A stretch of 64,000 bases of DNA, from assembly GCA_964017235.1 (NCBI GenBank), contig OZ024935.1, positions 31,537,596 through 31,601,595 of the forward strand. Direction: 5' to 3'. Shown here piece after piece: positions 55,388 through 64,000 of the stretch. Position 1 is the stretch's first letter. Each line of letters begins with the position of its first letter. Made by a program: the position numbers and the translations under genes. Source of the DNA: Sabellastarte sp. h YS-2021 (taxonomy: Eukaryota; Annelida; Polychaeta; Sabellida; Sabellidae). The notes beneath the pieces are model-generated. The model had not been told where the DNA came from. It worked only from the letters and a program-made list of their open reading frames with translations, and did no database searches.

Positions 55388-55931
55388 GTAATGCAACCAT
55401 TCCAAGTACACCAAGTGGGGAGATGTCACTTCTTACTGGCCAAACATCACTTACTTTACATATTGAATTTGAAGATACAGCTACATTGAGGAAGGGAACA
55501 TCTCTTTTCACTGGTCACACTCCACGTACTAACCATGCAAGGTGTAGCCACACAAAGCAGGGGAACATCTCTTTTCACTGATCAAACTCCACATACTAAC
55601 CAAGATGTAGCCACACCGTACAGGAGAACATCTCTTTTCACTGGTCACACTCCATATACCAGGTGTACGTGGTCCACATTAAGCAGGGGAACATCTCTTT
55701 TCACTGGTCACACTCCACGTACTAACCAAGATGAAGCCACGCCAAGCAGGGGAACATCTCTTTTCACTGGTCACACTATCCAAGATGTAGCTACTGCAAC
55801 ACCAAACAAGGCGGCATCTGTTTTCACAGACCAAATTCCACATACTTACATTGCTCTGGTATGGCTCATGGTAATGAAGACCTCTTTGGGGCTGCATCAA
55901 ATCCAAATCCTTTTCCTCTCTTACAAGCAAG
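55388..55931 (+). repeat. minisatellite with coding-like units, possible exon
   Basis: Six or so units of about 60-66 bases, each with GGGAACATCTCTTTTCACTG and CACACTCCA, translating as RGTSLFTGHTPRTNQDVATP. The first units are open in one frame from the acceptor-like TTTGTTAG at 55387. An indel near 55545 moves the repeats to another frame. The end reads HGNEDLFGAASNPNPFPLLQ in the third frame, up to a donor-like AA/GTGAGT. DLF and NPF motifs occur in endocytic proteins, but no gene is identified. It could be a repeat-rich exon with shifts or a pseudogene. Confidence 0.5.
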
Positions 55932-56127
55932 TGAGTGTTATTATTTACATTTACATTATATAACAAAAGCACTCAAAGAGCACATACCTCCTCCATGGTA
56001 GTGGTAAAAACTGAACAGTTGGTTTTGTATTCGATTCATATAAATGTAAACAAATTCGACTTATAAATGTGCCTGAGCTGGTTCCTGAAATGCCACATAT
56101 TTCACTTCAAAAGGCAAAAATATGGCA

Positions 56128-56371
56128 CAGGAACACTTATTTAGTTATTTGGGTTTTAACATCACTTTCAACACATTGTATAGGTCATATCACCATGGGT
56201 AGTTTTATGGGCAGAGGAAACCAGTACATACAGTTGGTCAAGGTTCTGTACTGTAAACTGCCGACCAACAGCAAGCAACTACCAGCTTTCCCAATTGAGG
56301 TCGGGCCGGGAATAGAACTCCAATCTCAGACGTGAGAGGCGAGAGTGTTACCACTCTGCCACTGTGGCCCC
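56128..56371 (-). repeat. tRNA-derived SINE, most complete copy
   Basis: On the minus strand the head reads GGGGCCACAGTGGCAGAGTG, then GTAACACTCTCGCCTCTCAC, and GGAGTTCTATTCC. These are A-box- and B-box-like promoter elements about 40 bases apart, as in tRNA-SINEs. The body contains GTAGTTGCTTGCTGTTGGTC and CCTCTGCCCAT, and the far end is a conserved motif seen in plus as TTATTTGGGTTTTAACATC. Related copies at 25452 and 9020. Confidence 0.75.
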
Positions 56372-56714
56372 ACGGAAACACTTAATAATGTGTACTTGTA
56401 TTTTATCTGGACAATACACAGTGATAATTATATGAGCGACGTTATATAATGTGACTATAATAAAAGTGAGATGTGTGAATTAATAGACTATGACCTTCAG
56501 GCTATTTACAAAATGTATTAATATTGATACAGTTTCACTATTTTTAGTATCTGAAGTATTGCATTCTCTTACATTACTTTTGAAATATGTTCTTACCAGT
56601 TATTTACATGTGCCACTATGTTGGGAAGGAAATTCCAGTTTTCAAGAGAGTAAACTCTGCCGCAGCGGTTATCTCCCGCCTTAGAATCAGTAAAAATTGA
56701 GAACTAAAGGAGAT

Positions 56715-56879
56715 TTTATTACGCTACAATAGCTTACCATGTGGGACTTAATGCTGATCTCGGGTTGCCACACCCGGGGCCAACGTCTTAGAAAAAAAGA
56801 TCGTTCTTGTTAGCCACCGGATATACTGGTAGTTGTCGTCACGTGATAACTTCTGACCAATCGTCCTACTTTCTCGTTG
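56715..56879 (+). repeat. left inverted terminal repeat of DIRS element
   Basis: 56734-56879 is the inverse of 62897-63046. The outermost 45 bases (56715-56759) are complementary to 62732-62776 in the internal complementary region. Confidence 0.92.
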
Positions 56880-57104
56880 GTCACGATTGACTGGTAGCAG
56901 TTTGTAAATATACAGACATTTTCATTTATTTCTCAGACTTTACTTATTGTTGGAGGCTAATATTTGCATATTTCTTGTAATATATATCATAGATCATTCT
57001 GTAAAATTTTAATTTTCACAGGATAAGTATTTTGTTTTCAGTCGCGTGTTTTGAGTTTTCCTCGGTTCAGGCAAATACATTGTACGTCTTTTATTGCGTA
57101 TAAA

Positions 57105-59261
57105 ATGTCGTCTCATCAAACAAATAAAGACAAACCGAGAGCGCAGAAATGCCGCCATTTCTGCTTTAGTTTTGATACACATAATTTCTGCCCTACCTGT
57201 AGGGAGGCTGGCAAGGGAGATGACCCCTGTGTCACCTTTGAAACCCCTTGTGAAATTTGCACGTCTTTCACAGATGAGCAACTACAGAAAATCCAAAACC
57301 GGAAACGGTATTTGAAAAAGCAGAAAGCTACAACTAGTTCCAAAGATGAACTAGATCTTTTGGGTGAAGGCGACGGGGACTCTTTCACTGGGTCCAATGC
57401 AGACCTCGAGTGTGCTGCTGATAGCCTTTTTACCTCACCTCAACCTCTTGCCTTCAGTTCCCTGTCCTTGAAAACGCCAGCCAAGACTATTCCACCCACC
57501 CCTGGTACGGCTTTGCAAAATAAAATCCAGAAAAACCTAGAGAAATCACTCGGTGATTCCTTAAATATACATTTACAGCAGCAAATGGGTACCTTCCAGG
57601 CATCCATGTTGGAAGCTTTTCAGTCACTCCGAGAGGAGTTGGCTGCAAAACAGAAAGTCGAGGTAGAGTCTTCTCTTCCTGCTTCAAAACCTGGCTTGTC
57701 CAGTACTACTGCTGCCCCTCTGGATTTGCCCCCTCCGAGATCTGGTTCTAACATTCCAAGCGAGGATATGGATGTGGACTTCGGCCCAGCACTTCCTCCG
57801 CGTTTACTATCTACTCAACCTTCCTCGGATCAGTACGTTGCCCCCTCTGAAGGTCACCCCGAAGAGGTCTCGTACTCTCACAAAAAGCAAAGCCATAGGC
57901 AGCCAGTTGACCCGAGCTCTGCCTCGGACCAACTAAATGAGGATTCCGATGAACCTCGGATCCCTTCTTCTAGATCCAAAAAACATTCTGACAAGAGCAA
58001 ACATAAATCAAGATCTAGATACGTGTCATTTACCTCAGAGGAGGAGCACTCCCCTGAAACCAGACACAGGTCTTCTAAGCCCTCTAGGGCTCAGCCCTCA
58101 GGAGTAGCTTCTGATCAAGACCTCCGACAACATGATCCAGACCCCCCTTATTATAGGGAAGTAGCTTTGTCTGACATGCCCTCACAATACTCTGAAGAAG
58201 TGGACACCTTCAGGCGTATTTTATCTCTCCCTGACCCCAGGGAATCTATGCCCAGGTCGTCCACCTCAGTGTTGGGTCTGGATGATGAAAAAGGCCGTCA
58301 AGAGCTCAGACCTAGAGGTCCCTCCTCTATTCTTCCACTTAGCTCAGTTATCAAGGACGCCTTTGATAAATTCCAACATGACTTTAAGGCTGCCAACTTA
58401 TCTGAGGGAAAATATGTCAGGCCTCCTCCCTCAACTTCAAAGTGGTACAAGGTGGGACAACCAACTTTTCAGGACAAAATTCAGGAGTTGAATACGGACT
58501 TTGCTAAGATCTGTATTACTCCTAGACCTTCTGGGCCCCCAGTAGCCAGAGTTCCCCTGCCAGTTCTCAAGGAACTAGAACTTCAGGCTAGACAAAACAT
58601 CTCTACCCTCAACTTCACCGCTGCATTTGCCAAAACCTCCTCTTCTTGCAATGCTTCATTGGAAAAATGCCAACATAGCATCAAGTCTACGGTCAAGAAG
58701 ATAAAGTCTCAGATTCAGAAAGGTGCCAATCCTGAGAAAGCGGCAAAGTGCGGATATGAGGAAGTAGCTGACTACTTAGATTTTTGGAACAAGACAGTAC
58801 TTGTTCAACACAGGGCCCTCACTTGTCTCAGCAAATCTCTAGCCCATATTTTGCAGAGGGAATTATACTCTATGGCTAATACCGGCTTGCTCAGGCGCGA
58901 AGCCGAAATGACTCTATTACATCCACAATTAGGAGAAACGAGACGTCAAGAACTCAGGAACTCGTCCTTTTGGGGCCCTTCCTTGTTCGAGTCTCAATTA
59001 GTGAAGGAAGGTGAGGACTTCCTTCTCAAAAAAGGCACCTCAAAAGATTCTCAGGGTTTTGCACCCTACCAGAATAAACCCTTTCGTGGTCCCCACAATA
59101 AAAGAGGCTCCTACAGGAAACGCCCCTATGGGGGCAATACCTCTCAAAGCAGTAACCAGTCCTTTCCCTCGGGAAGAGGAAAATCCAACTTCAGAGGCTT
59201 CAGGGGTCGTTTTCGACCCCACAATAGAGGAAGGGGGCGTGGAAACCCCCCTCCCCAATGA
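57105..59261 (+). CDS. gag-like protein of DIRS element
   Basis: 718-residue structural ORF. The ATG at 57105 (AAAATGTCG) is preferred, although the frame is open from 57051. The N-terminus has a Cys/His cluster (C-x3-C, H, C-x2-C, C, C-x2-C; residues about 14-60) likely to bind zinc. A helix-rich segment follows near 140-200, then a long Ser/Pro/charged region, an Arg/Ser-rich stretch (RSKKHSDKSKHKSRSRY), a conserved globular part (residues 420-620) and a Gly/Arg-rich C-terminus (RGFRGRFRPHNRGRGRGNPP) suited to nucleic-acid binding. It ends at TGA 59259-59261; the same frame then stays open into YR. The RT frame overlaps its last 250 bases. Confidence 0.85.
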   Translation: MSSHQTNKDKPRAQKCRHFCFSFDTHNFCPTCREAGKGDDPCVTFETPCEICTSFTDEQLQKIQNRKRYLKKQKATTSSKDELDLLGEGDGDSFTGSNADLECAADSLFTSPQPLAFSSLSLKTPAKTIPPTPGTALQNKIQKNLEKSLGDSLNIHLQQQMGTFQASMLEAFQSLREELAAKQKVEVESSLPASKPGLSSTTAAPLDLPPPRSGSNIPSEDMDVDFGPALPPRLLSTQPSSDQYVAPSEGHPEEVSYSHKKQSHRQPVDPSSASDQLNEDSDEPRIPSSRSKKHSDKSKHKSRSRYVSFTSEEEHSPETRHRSSKPSRAQPSGVASDQDLRQHDPDPPYYREVALSDMPSQYSEEVDTFRRILSLPDPRESMPRSSTSVLGLDDEKGRQELRPRGPSSILPLSSVIKDAFDKFQHDFKAANLSEGKYVRPPPSTSKWYKVGQPTFQDKIQELNTDFAKICITPRPSGPPVARVPLPVLKELELQARQNISTLNFTAAFAKTSSSCNASLEKCQHSIKSTVKKIKSQIQKGANPEKAAKCGYEEVADYLDFWNKTVLVQHRALTCLSKSLAHILQRELYSMANTGLLRREAEMTLLHPQLGETRRQELRNSSFWGPSLFESQLVKEGEDFLLKKGTSKDSQGFAPYQNKPFRGPHNKRGSYRKRPYGGNTSQSSNQSFPSGRGKSNFRGFRGRFRPHNRGRGRGNPPPQ

Positions 59262-61317
59262 CTCCTCCAAAGCCTCACTCAGTCCACCAGTAGGAGGTCG
59301 CCTCCGTTCTTTCAGGAGAGACTGGCTCACAAACAAATGTTCTCAAAACGTGTTAAACATTATCACCAATGGCTACGTTCTGCCATTCCGTTCAAAGCCA
59401 AACTTGATCAGATTTCCTCTGATTCTGTCAGAGTACAAGGCCCAACAAAAAGACCAAGCCTTGGCTACTTGTATCCAGTCCCTCCTGTCAAAGAACGCTA
59501 TCGAAAGGGTAGACAATGTAAAATCTCTCGGGTTTTACAGCCGCCTGTTCCTAGTACCCAAGCCTCACCAAAGGTGGAGGCCAGTCATAGACTTAAGCAG
59601 GCTCAACACTTTTCTACACGTAGAAAAGTTCAAAATGGAAACTCCAGAGTCCATCAGGACCTCCCTGATTCCAGGGGAGTGGGTAGCGTCGATAGACCTG
59701 TCGGACGCCTACCTGCATATCCCCATCCACCCAAGCTCAAGGAAATACCTAAGGTTTTGCTACAAGGCTCAGGTGTTCCAGTTCACCTCCCTCCCGTTCG
59801 GACTAGCCACAGCCCCCCAGGTCTTTACAATGATCGTAAAGGAGGTGAAACTAATGGCCCTCTAAAGAGGACTCAGAATTCACCAATACCTGGACGACTG
59901 GCTGATCAGGTCCCAGTCTCAGGAGGAAGCCCAAGTGAACACTCAGGCAGTAGTAGAACTGACTCAGTCCTTGGGGTGGATAATAAATCAGGAAAAATCA
60001 GAACTGAAACCTACACAGGTGTTCTCGTTCGTGGGCTACGAATACCACCTAGATTCAGCCCTTGTAAAACCCACTCAAGAGAGATGGCTCAAACTTCAGG
60101 ATTTGATCCTACAACTCAAGTCAAAACGTGTTTTGACTGCAAGATGTTTGATGTCTCTAATTGGGTTGCTAGCCTCAACGGAGAAAATGGTCCCAGAGGG
60201 ACGCCTTCACATGAGGCCCTTTCAGTTTCACCTCAAGGAGCACTGGAGATATCCTCAGTCGCTGGACAACCTCCTTCCCTGGACAGAAGCCATTGCAGCC
60301 CACCTAGATTGGTGGCAAAATCCCTCCAATGTGATCAAAGGTGCAGACCTTCATCCCAAAGACCACAGTATCCAACTCTTTACCGACGCCTCAAACGAAG
60401 GTTGGGGCGCTCACTTAGACCAAAATTTTACAAAGGGTCTGTGGTCAGATCGGGAAAAAAGGCTTCACATAAATGTCCTAGAATTGAAGGCGGTCTCCCT
60501 GGCCCTTCGAGACTTCAAGGACCAGTGCCAGAATCAAACAGTGTTGGTTGCGACGGACAACTCAACAGTGGTAGCCTACATCAACAAACAAGGAGGAACA
60601 CACTCGGCAGAGATGTGTGCTCTCCTGTGGAAGATCATGACCTGGTGCCATCACTATCACATAACATTGAAAGCCAGGCACATTCCAGGGTGCCTGAATG
60701 TGATGGCCGACCTGCTATCCAGGTCCAACCAAGTGCAGTCAACCGAATGGTCTCTGCACCCACAGGTCTTCAAACAGATCTGCCAGAAGTGGTTCACACC
60801 TCATGTAGACTTATTTGCCACTCACCTGAACCACAAACTCCCTCTATACGTGTCTCCTATCCCAGACCCAAGGGCCTGGGACATAGATGCTCTGAACATA
60901 AACTGGACCAACCTCACAGCTTATGCATACCCTCCTATGGCTCTCCTTCACAAGGTGATCCAAAAGATCAGGCAATGCCAGTGCCTGATCATCGTAATAG
61001 CCCCAGGCTGGCCAGGGATGCCCTGGTTTTGGGACCTAGTGCAGCTCTCAACAGAGATCCCACTACAACTTCCAGTGTCAACAACCCTACTCAAACAGTC
61101 CCACAAGCTGGTGTTCCACAACAACCCCCAGCACCTGAACCTCCACGCCTGGTGTCTAGGAGCGGACAACTCCAAGAACAAGGCTTCTCTGTGGAGGTGG
61201 CAGAGAGAATTGCTGCCCCTCAGCGGTCATCAACAAGGACCATCTACAAGTCAAAGTGGGCCCTATTTGAAAAATGGTGCAGAGAAAATTCGGTGGATTT
61301 CTCCACTCCATCTGTGA
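59011..61317 (+). CDS. DIRS reverse transcriptase-RNase H-methyltransferase-like protein (one nonsense codon)
   Basis: DIRS-type RT polyprotein in one frame with a single TAA at 59863-59865. Order: connector; RT fingers/palm (LGFYSRLFLVPKPHQRWRPV, ASIDLSDAYLHIPIHP, FTSLPFGLATAPQVF); the stop; then catalytic Y-L-D-D in HQYLDDWLI at about 59890. RNase H follows (LFTDASNEGWGAHL, LELKAVSLAL, TDNSTVVAYINKQGG, KARHIPGCLNVMADLLSRS). Next is the DIRS-specific region VDLFATHLN, VSPIPDPRAWDIDALNINW and AYAYPPMALL, assigned in the family to a DNA N6-adenine methyltransferase-like domain. The stop replaces a sense codon between palm motifs and blocks RT unless suppressed. The end overlaps YR by about 200 bases. 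Confidence 0.88.
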
Positions 61318-62372
61318 AACAAATCTCAGATTTTTTCATGTACCTGTACCAAGACTTAAACAGGCGCCCCTCGACCATTGATGGTTACAGGACTGCAATC
61401 GTTGACACTTTGGGCCCAACGGCCCAACATATTGCACACAATGCAGACCTTCATAGGTTACTCTCCAGTTTTCACAGGGATCGTCCTAAAAGTTCCAGAA
61501 ACTTACCCAAGTGGAACCTTTCTGTTGTCCTTAACGAGCTCACCAAAGCACCATTTGAGCCCATGAAAGACACAGACCTCAAACATCTCACTTTAAAAAC
61601 TGCTTTCTTGCTAGCCTTGGCCTCCGGCAAGCGCCGCAGCGAAATCCATGCCTGGGTCGCTAACAAAGTAGCTAATTTAGGCCAATGGGAAAAGGTCGCC
61701 TTGTTCCCTTCTTCTGATTTCATAGCCAAAAACCAACTAGCAAGAGAAGGTTCTCAAAGTGTGTCACCAGTGACTATTCCTGCTCTGACTACCATTGTAG
61801 ATAGACAGTTTAAAGAAGACAGGACCCTGTGTCCCGTGCGGGCCCTGAGGTTCTATTTGGACCGAACTAAAGACCTGAGAGGGTCTCGTTCTCTCCTTTT
61901 CATCTCCTTTAAGAAAGGACATACCTCAGACATCAGACCCGCTACACTCTCTTCATGGTTGAAACAAACCATTTTACTTTGTTACAAACAAGCAGATCAA
62001 CAAGCCTTGGACTTGGTCCAAGTCAAAGCGCATGACATCCGGGCTTTCGCGGCCTCTAAGGCCTTTTACGGTGGGGTATCGGTGGACCAAATCATGCAAG
62101 CCTGTCACTGGAAAGCTCACAACACATTTACAAATTTTTACCTAAAAGACCTTACTTGGTCGGACACCGACAACAATTTGTACCTGGGACCCGTAGTGGC
62201 TGCACAACAAGTCCTAGATCCTTCCCCTCAGACCAGTTGTCCTCGGAAAGAAAAAAGGGGGGGGGCACATCCGCTACAACCAAGTCTTCAGGAGTCTTTC
62301 CCAGGATCTAGGTATTCCTTTACCTTCAAGATGTTACGGGTAAGGTCATTTTATCCTTTAATTATCAAGTAA
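59262..62372 (+). CDS. DIRS tyrosine recombinase frame, overlapping RT
   Basis: One open frame from the codon after the gag stop (first ATG at 59337, 1011 residues) to 62372. The recombinase proper is the last third, from about 61117: core-binding domain (RTIYKSKWALFEKWCRENSV, ISDFFMYLYQDLN, STIDGYRTAI) and catalytic domain with Arg in LASGKRRSEIHAW, His-x-x-Arg in KAHDIRAFAAS, then ACHWKAHNTFTNFYLKDLTW with the Tyr nucleophile. The first 590 residues overlap the RT frame and resemble no domain. The frame equals the gag frame, so readthrough of the UGA at 59259 would join gag to YR. All catalytic residues are present. Confidence 0.85.
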   Translation, partial: LLQSLTQSTSRRSPPFFQERLAHKQMFSKRVKHYHQWLRSAIPFKAKLDQISSDSVRVQGPTKRPSLGYLYPVPPVKERYRKGRQCKISRVLQPPVPSTQASPKVEASHRLKQAQHFSTRRKVQNGNSRVHQDLPDSRGVGSVDRPVGRLPAYPHPPKLKEIPKVLLQGSGVPVHLPPVRTSHSPPGLYNDRKGGETNGPLKRTQNSPIPGRLADQVPVSGGSPSEHSGSSRTDSVLGVDNKSGKIRTETYTGVLVRGLRIPPRFSPCKTHSREMAQTSGFDPTTQVKTCFDCKMFDVSNWVASLNGENGPRGTPSHEALSVSPQGALEISSVAGQPPSLDRSHCSPPRLVAKSLQCDQRCRPSSQRPQYPTLYRRLKRRLGRSLRPKFYKGSVVRSGKKASHKCPRIEGGLPGPSRLQGPVPESNSVGCDGQLNSGSLHQQTRRNTLGRDVCSPVEDHDLVPSLSHNIESQAHSRVPECDGRPAIQVQPSAVNRMVSAPTGLQTDLPEVVHTSCRLICHSPEPQTPSIRVSYPRPKGLGHRCSEHKLDQPHSLCIPSYGSPSQGDPKDQAMPVPDHRNSPRLARDALVLGPSAALNRDPTTTSSVNNPTQTVPQAGVPQQPPAPEPPRLVSRSGQLQEQGFSVEVAERIAAPQRSSTRTIYKSKWALFEKWCRENSVDFSTPSVKQISDFFMYLYQDLNRRPSTIDGYRTAIVDTLGPTAQHIAHNADLHRLLSSFHRDRPKSSRNLPKWNLSVVLNELTKAPFEPMKDTDLKHLTLKTAFLLALASGKRRSEIHAWVANKVANLGQWEKVALFPSSDFIAKNQLAREGSQSVSPVTIPALTTIVDRQFKEDRTLCPVRALRFYLDRTKDLRGSRSLLFISFKKGHTSDIRPATLSSWLKQTILLCYKQADQQALDLVQVKAHDIRAFAASKAFYGGVSVDQIMQACHWKAHNTFTNFYLKDLTWSDTDNNLYLGPVVAAQQVLDPSPQTSCPRKEKRGGAHPLQPSLQESFPGSRYSFTFKMLRVRSFYPLIIK

Positions 62373-62526
62373 TTTCTATTAAGGACTTATTTAGTTGTCA
62401 TTAATCTCATTTTCAGGTTGTAAAAATGTTTATGAGATTCCCAACCACTGGGTTGGTCAGTCATACGTGAAGGGCCCTTTTGGACCCTCAGACCTCGGAG
62501 TGAGCACTGCTGCACTTCCGTCCTAC

Positions 62527-62532
62527 AATAAA
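62527..62532 (+). terminator. polyadenylation signal of DIRS element
   Basis: AATAAA about 155 bases after the YR stop and before the internal complementary region. Confidence 0.35.
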
Positions 62533-62731
62533 ACATCTAGACAGTTTTAGCACTGTCTCTCATTTTCTTAGGTTTTTGGCTCGTTACAGGCCCGGCCTTC
62601 GGGATCGGGGCACTGTAAATGGGACTCAGACTGGTATTTCTGGCACTATTCTAGACATTTAATTCAAAATCTTAGAAAAAAATGACATACCTTCCAGTCT
62701 CAGCTGTAATCCCGCCACCGGGCGGTTGAAT

Positions 62732-62837
62732 TCAGCATTAAGTCCCACATGGTAAGCTATTGTAGCGTAATAAAATTGGAAATTTTAATTACTTAAATGT
62801 AGCTTTTATAAGCTACAAGCTTACCATGTGGGACTTA
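62732..62837 (+). repeat. internal complementary region of DIRS element
   Basis: The left part (62732-62776) is the exact reverse complement of the element's left end (56715-56759). The right part (62773-62837) is the exact reverse complement of its right end (63026-63090). The two overlap at AAAT. In DIRS replication models this region bridges the two ends to make a circle. Confidence 0.93.
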
Positions 62838-62896
62838 GAAGAGTCCCACCCTGCCTCCCCGCTGTTTACGGCTGAGGGGTAGGTTTAAAAAAATTT

Positions 62897-63090
62897 CAAC
62901 GAGAAAGTAGGACGATTGGTCAGAAGTTATCACGTGACGACAACTACCAGTATATCCGGTGGCTAACAAGAACGATCTTTTTTTCTAAGACGTTGGCCCC
63001 GGGTGTGGCAACCCGAGATCAGCATTAAGTCCCACATGGTAAGCTTGTAGCTTATAAAAGCTACATTTAAGTAATTAAAATTTCCAATTT
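62897..63090 (-). repeat. right inverted terminal repeat of DIRS element
   Basis: Inverse of the left terminal repeat up to 63046, then an extension with the 18-base hairpin (63047-63064) and AATTAAAATTTCCAATTT at the very end. Confidence 0.92.
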
Positions 63091-63103
63091 AAGGCCTTTG
63101 AAG

Positions 63104-64000
63104 TAAGATGACCCCACTTGACATTGAAGAAGGGGTCAAAGGTAAAAGTCAGCAATTTGAAAATAGTCTTAGGCCTTGACTTGGTATAAGTTGTTTTCAC
63201 ATTTGGAACCCCTAGTAGCAATGATAAGGGAGATATATGGCCTTTTAATAGGAAAATCCCATCTAACATGTGATATGACGGCCATTTTGTTTTTGAAACT
63301 AGGCTAAATTACTATCAGGCTAACTTTCCTAGCCATATATATTTTGCGCATATTTGATGAAGCTAGCTGCAATATTTCGAGTTTTAGAGCATCTTAATGA
63401 TTTTTAAATAATTGGCTATGGCGGCCATTTTGTTTTTCAAAATAAGGCAAAATTTTTCTCAGGTAAAACATTTGAAGGCCAGGACTTTTGATGGTCTGTC
63501 TTTATATTCTGAAGCCATAGCACCAATAACAAGGGAGAAATAAGGATGTTTTAGTGTGACGACCTCATTTAACCTTGAAGCAGGGGTCAAAGGTCAAATT
63601 CAACACCTGAAAAAGATTCCCTGTCCATGACTTTCTACAAGTTGTTTTGATATTCCAAACCTGTTGGAGCAATATTTGGGGAGATATAAGGCCTTTTTAA
63701 TAGGATAACCTGTCATTAAACATGTGATATGGCGGCCATTTTGTTTTTTGAACTAGGCCAAAATTACTATCAGGCTAGTTTTTCTAGCCATATAGCTTTT
63801 GTGGAAATTTGATGAAACTAGCTGGAATATTTCAAGATTTAGAGCACCTTTATGATTTTCAAACAATTAGCTATGGCGGCCATTTTGTTTTTCAAAATGA
63901 GGCTAAAATTTCACAGACAGGTTTTCATAGACATAAACATCCCCTGCAAATTTGGTGAAGATATCTTTATAAATGAATTAGATATTAAGGTTTATGCAAA
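63104..64000. repeat. tandem repeat, unit about 460 bp, two copies
   Basis: 63104-63565 and 63566-64000 align along their length: AGGGGTCAAAGGT, ACAAGTTGTTTT, AGGGAGATATATGG, CATGTGATATGRCGGCCATT, ACTATCAGGCTA, TTTGATGAA-CTAGCTG and TATGGCGGCCATTTTGTTTT. Each unit holds two GGCCATTTTGTTTTT motifs. Non-coding and running off the window. Confidence 0.8.

Larger units (their letters stand above)
56715..63090 (+). mobile_element. complete DIRS-like retrotransposon
   Basis: 6.38 kb plus-strand element with the full DIRS layout: inverted terminal repeats (core 56734-56879 and 62897-63046, apparently identical over about 146 bases), distinct outer extensions at each end, and an internal complementary region at 62732-62837. 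That region is the reverse complement of the left end joined to that of the right end. Genes are gag, RT-RNase H-methyltransferase-like and YR, in overlapping frames. One nonsense codon interrupts RT. Identical terminal repeats suggest a young insertion. Confidence 0.95.

Noticed and set aside
56290-56371. Functional tRNA gene on the minus strand
   Set aside because: The B box is altered and the acceptor stem does not pair; related copies with the same body show it is a SINE.
59337-61100. N-terminal 590 residues of the DIRS YR frame as a new protein domain
   Set aside because: They are the RT region read in another frame and show no domain pattern; kept only as an overlapping-frame observation.

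Overview
The window is AT-rich metazoan genomic DNA with introns, tRNA- and 5S-derived SINE fragments, MITEs and many degenerate repeats. Repeat style and gene content suggest a marine invertebrate, most likely a lophotrochozoan such as a mollusc; this is inference, and the sequence shows no species marker. Host coding is sparse. There are remnants of a tandem family of sodium-dependent glucose transporter-like (MFSD4B/NaGLT1-type) genes: the 3' end of one copy at 2-838, a decayed copy at 28913-29825, and an intact two-exon copy at 32236-34027. There is also a two-exon glycosyltransferase family 92 gene (47749-49581), an unrecognised small two-TM protein (50135-50716), and weak candidate exons at 53441-53502 and 55388-55931.

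Most of the rest is tyrosine-recombinase (YR) retrotransposons, in five insertions of two lineages. Ngaro-like elements lie at about 1600-6950 (+, nearly intact, one frameshift between RT and RNase H), 16061-23733 (-, all ORFs open, split direct repeats A1-ORFs-B1-A2-spacer-B2) and about 34680-39150 (+, decayed). DIRS-like elements lie at 56715-63090 (+, complete inverted terminal repeats and internal complementary region, one nonsense codon in RT) and about 9763-27520 (-, a relic). The relic is a nested structure. Its RNase H/methyltransferase-like region was split by the Ngaro-like element at 16061-23733, and its RNase H by a 2.1 kb TA-flanked TIR element at 24051-26193. Its 3' end, carrying the YR C-terminus, internal complementary region, terminal repeat and flank, was amplified into nearly three tandem copies of about 2.03 kb (9428-15222).

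Two expression features stand out. In all three Ngaro-like elements the RT stop codon TAA is followed within 6-11 nt by a 3' splice-site-like AG, and YR opens after it in the same phase (two leftover bases). The intact element also has a matching phase-1 5' splice site ten codons into gag, which predicts a spliced YR mRNA with a short gag leader. In the intact DIRS element, gag and YR share one frame that is open for 5.3 kb across the whole RT/RNase H region, broken only by the gag UGA stop.

The right-hand part (39.1-56.7 kb) also holds a LINE 3' fragment, a 1.28 kb hAT element with 8-bp target duplications and a BED-finger remnant, palindromic MITEs, a large foldback region, G-runs, a coding-like minisatellite and two CRE-type palindromes just upstream of the small two-TM gene.
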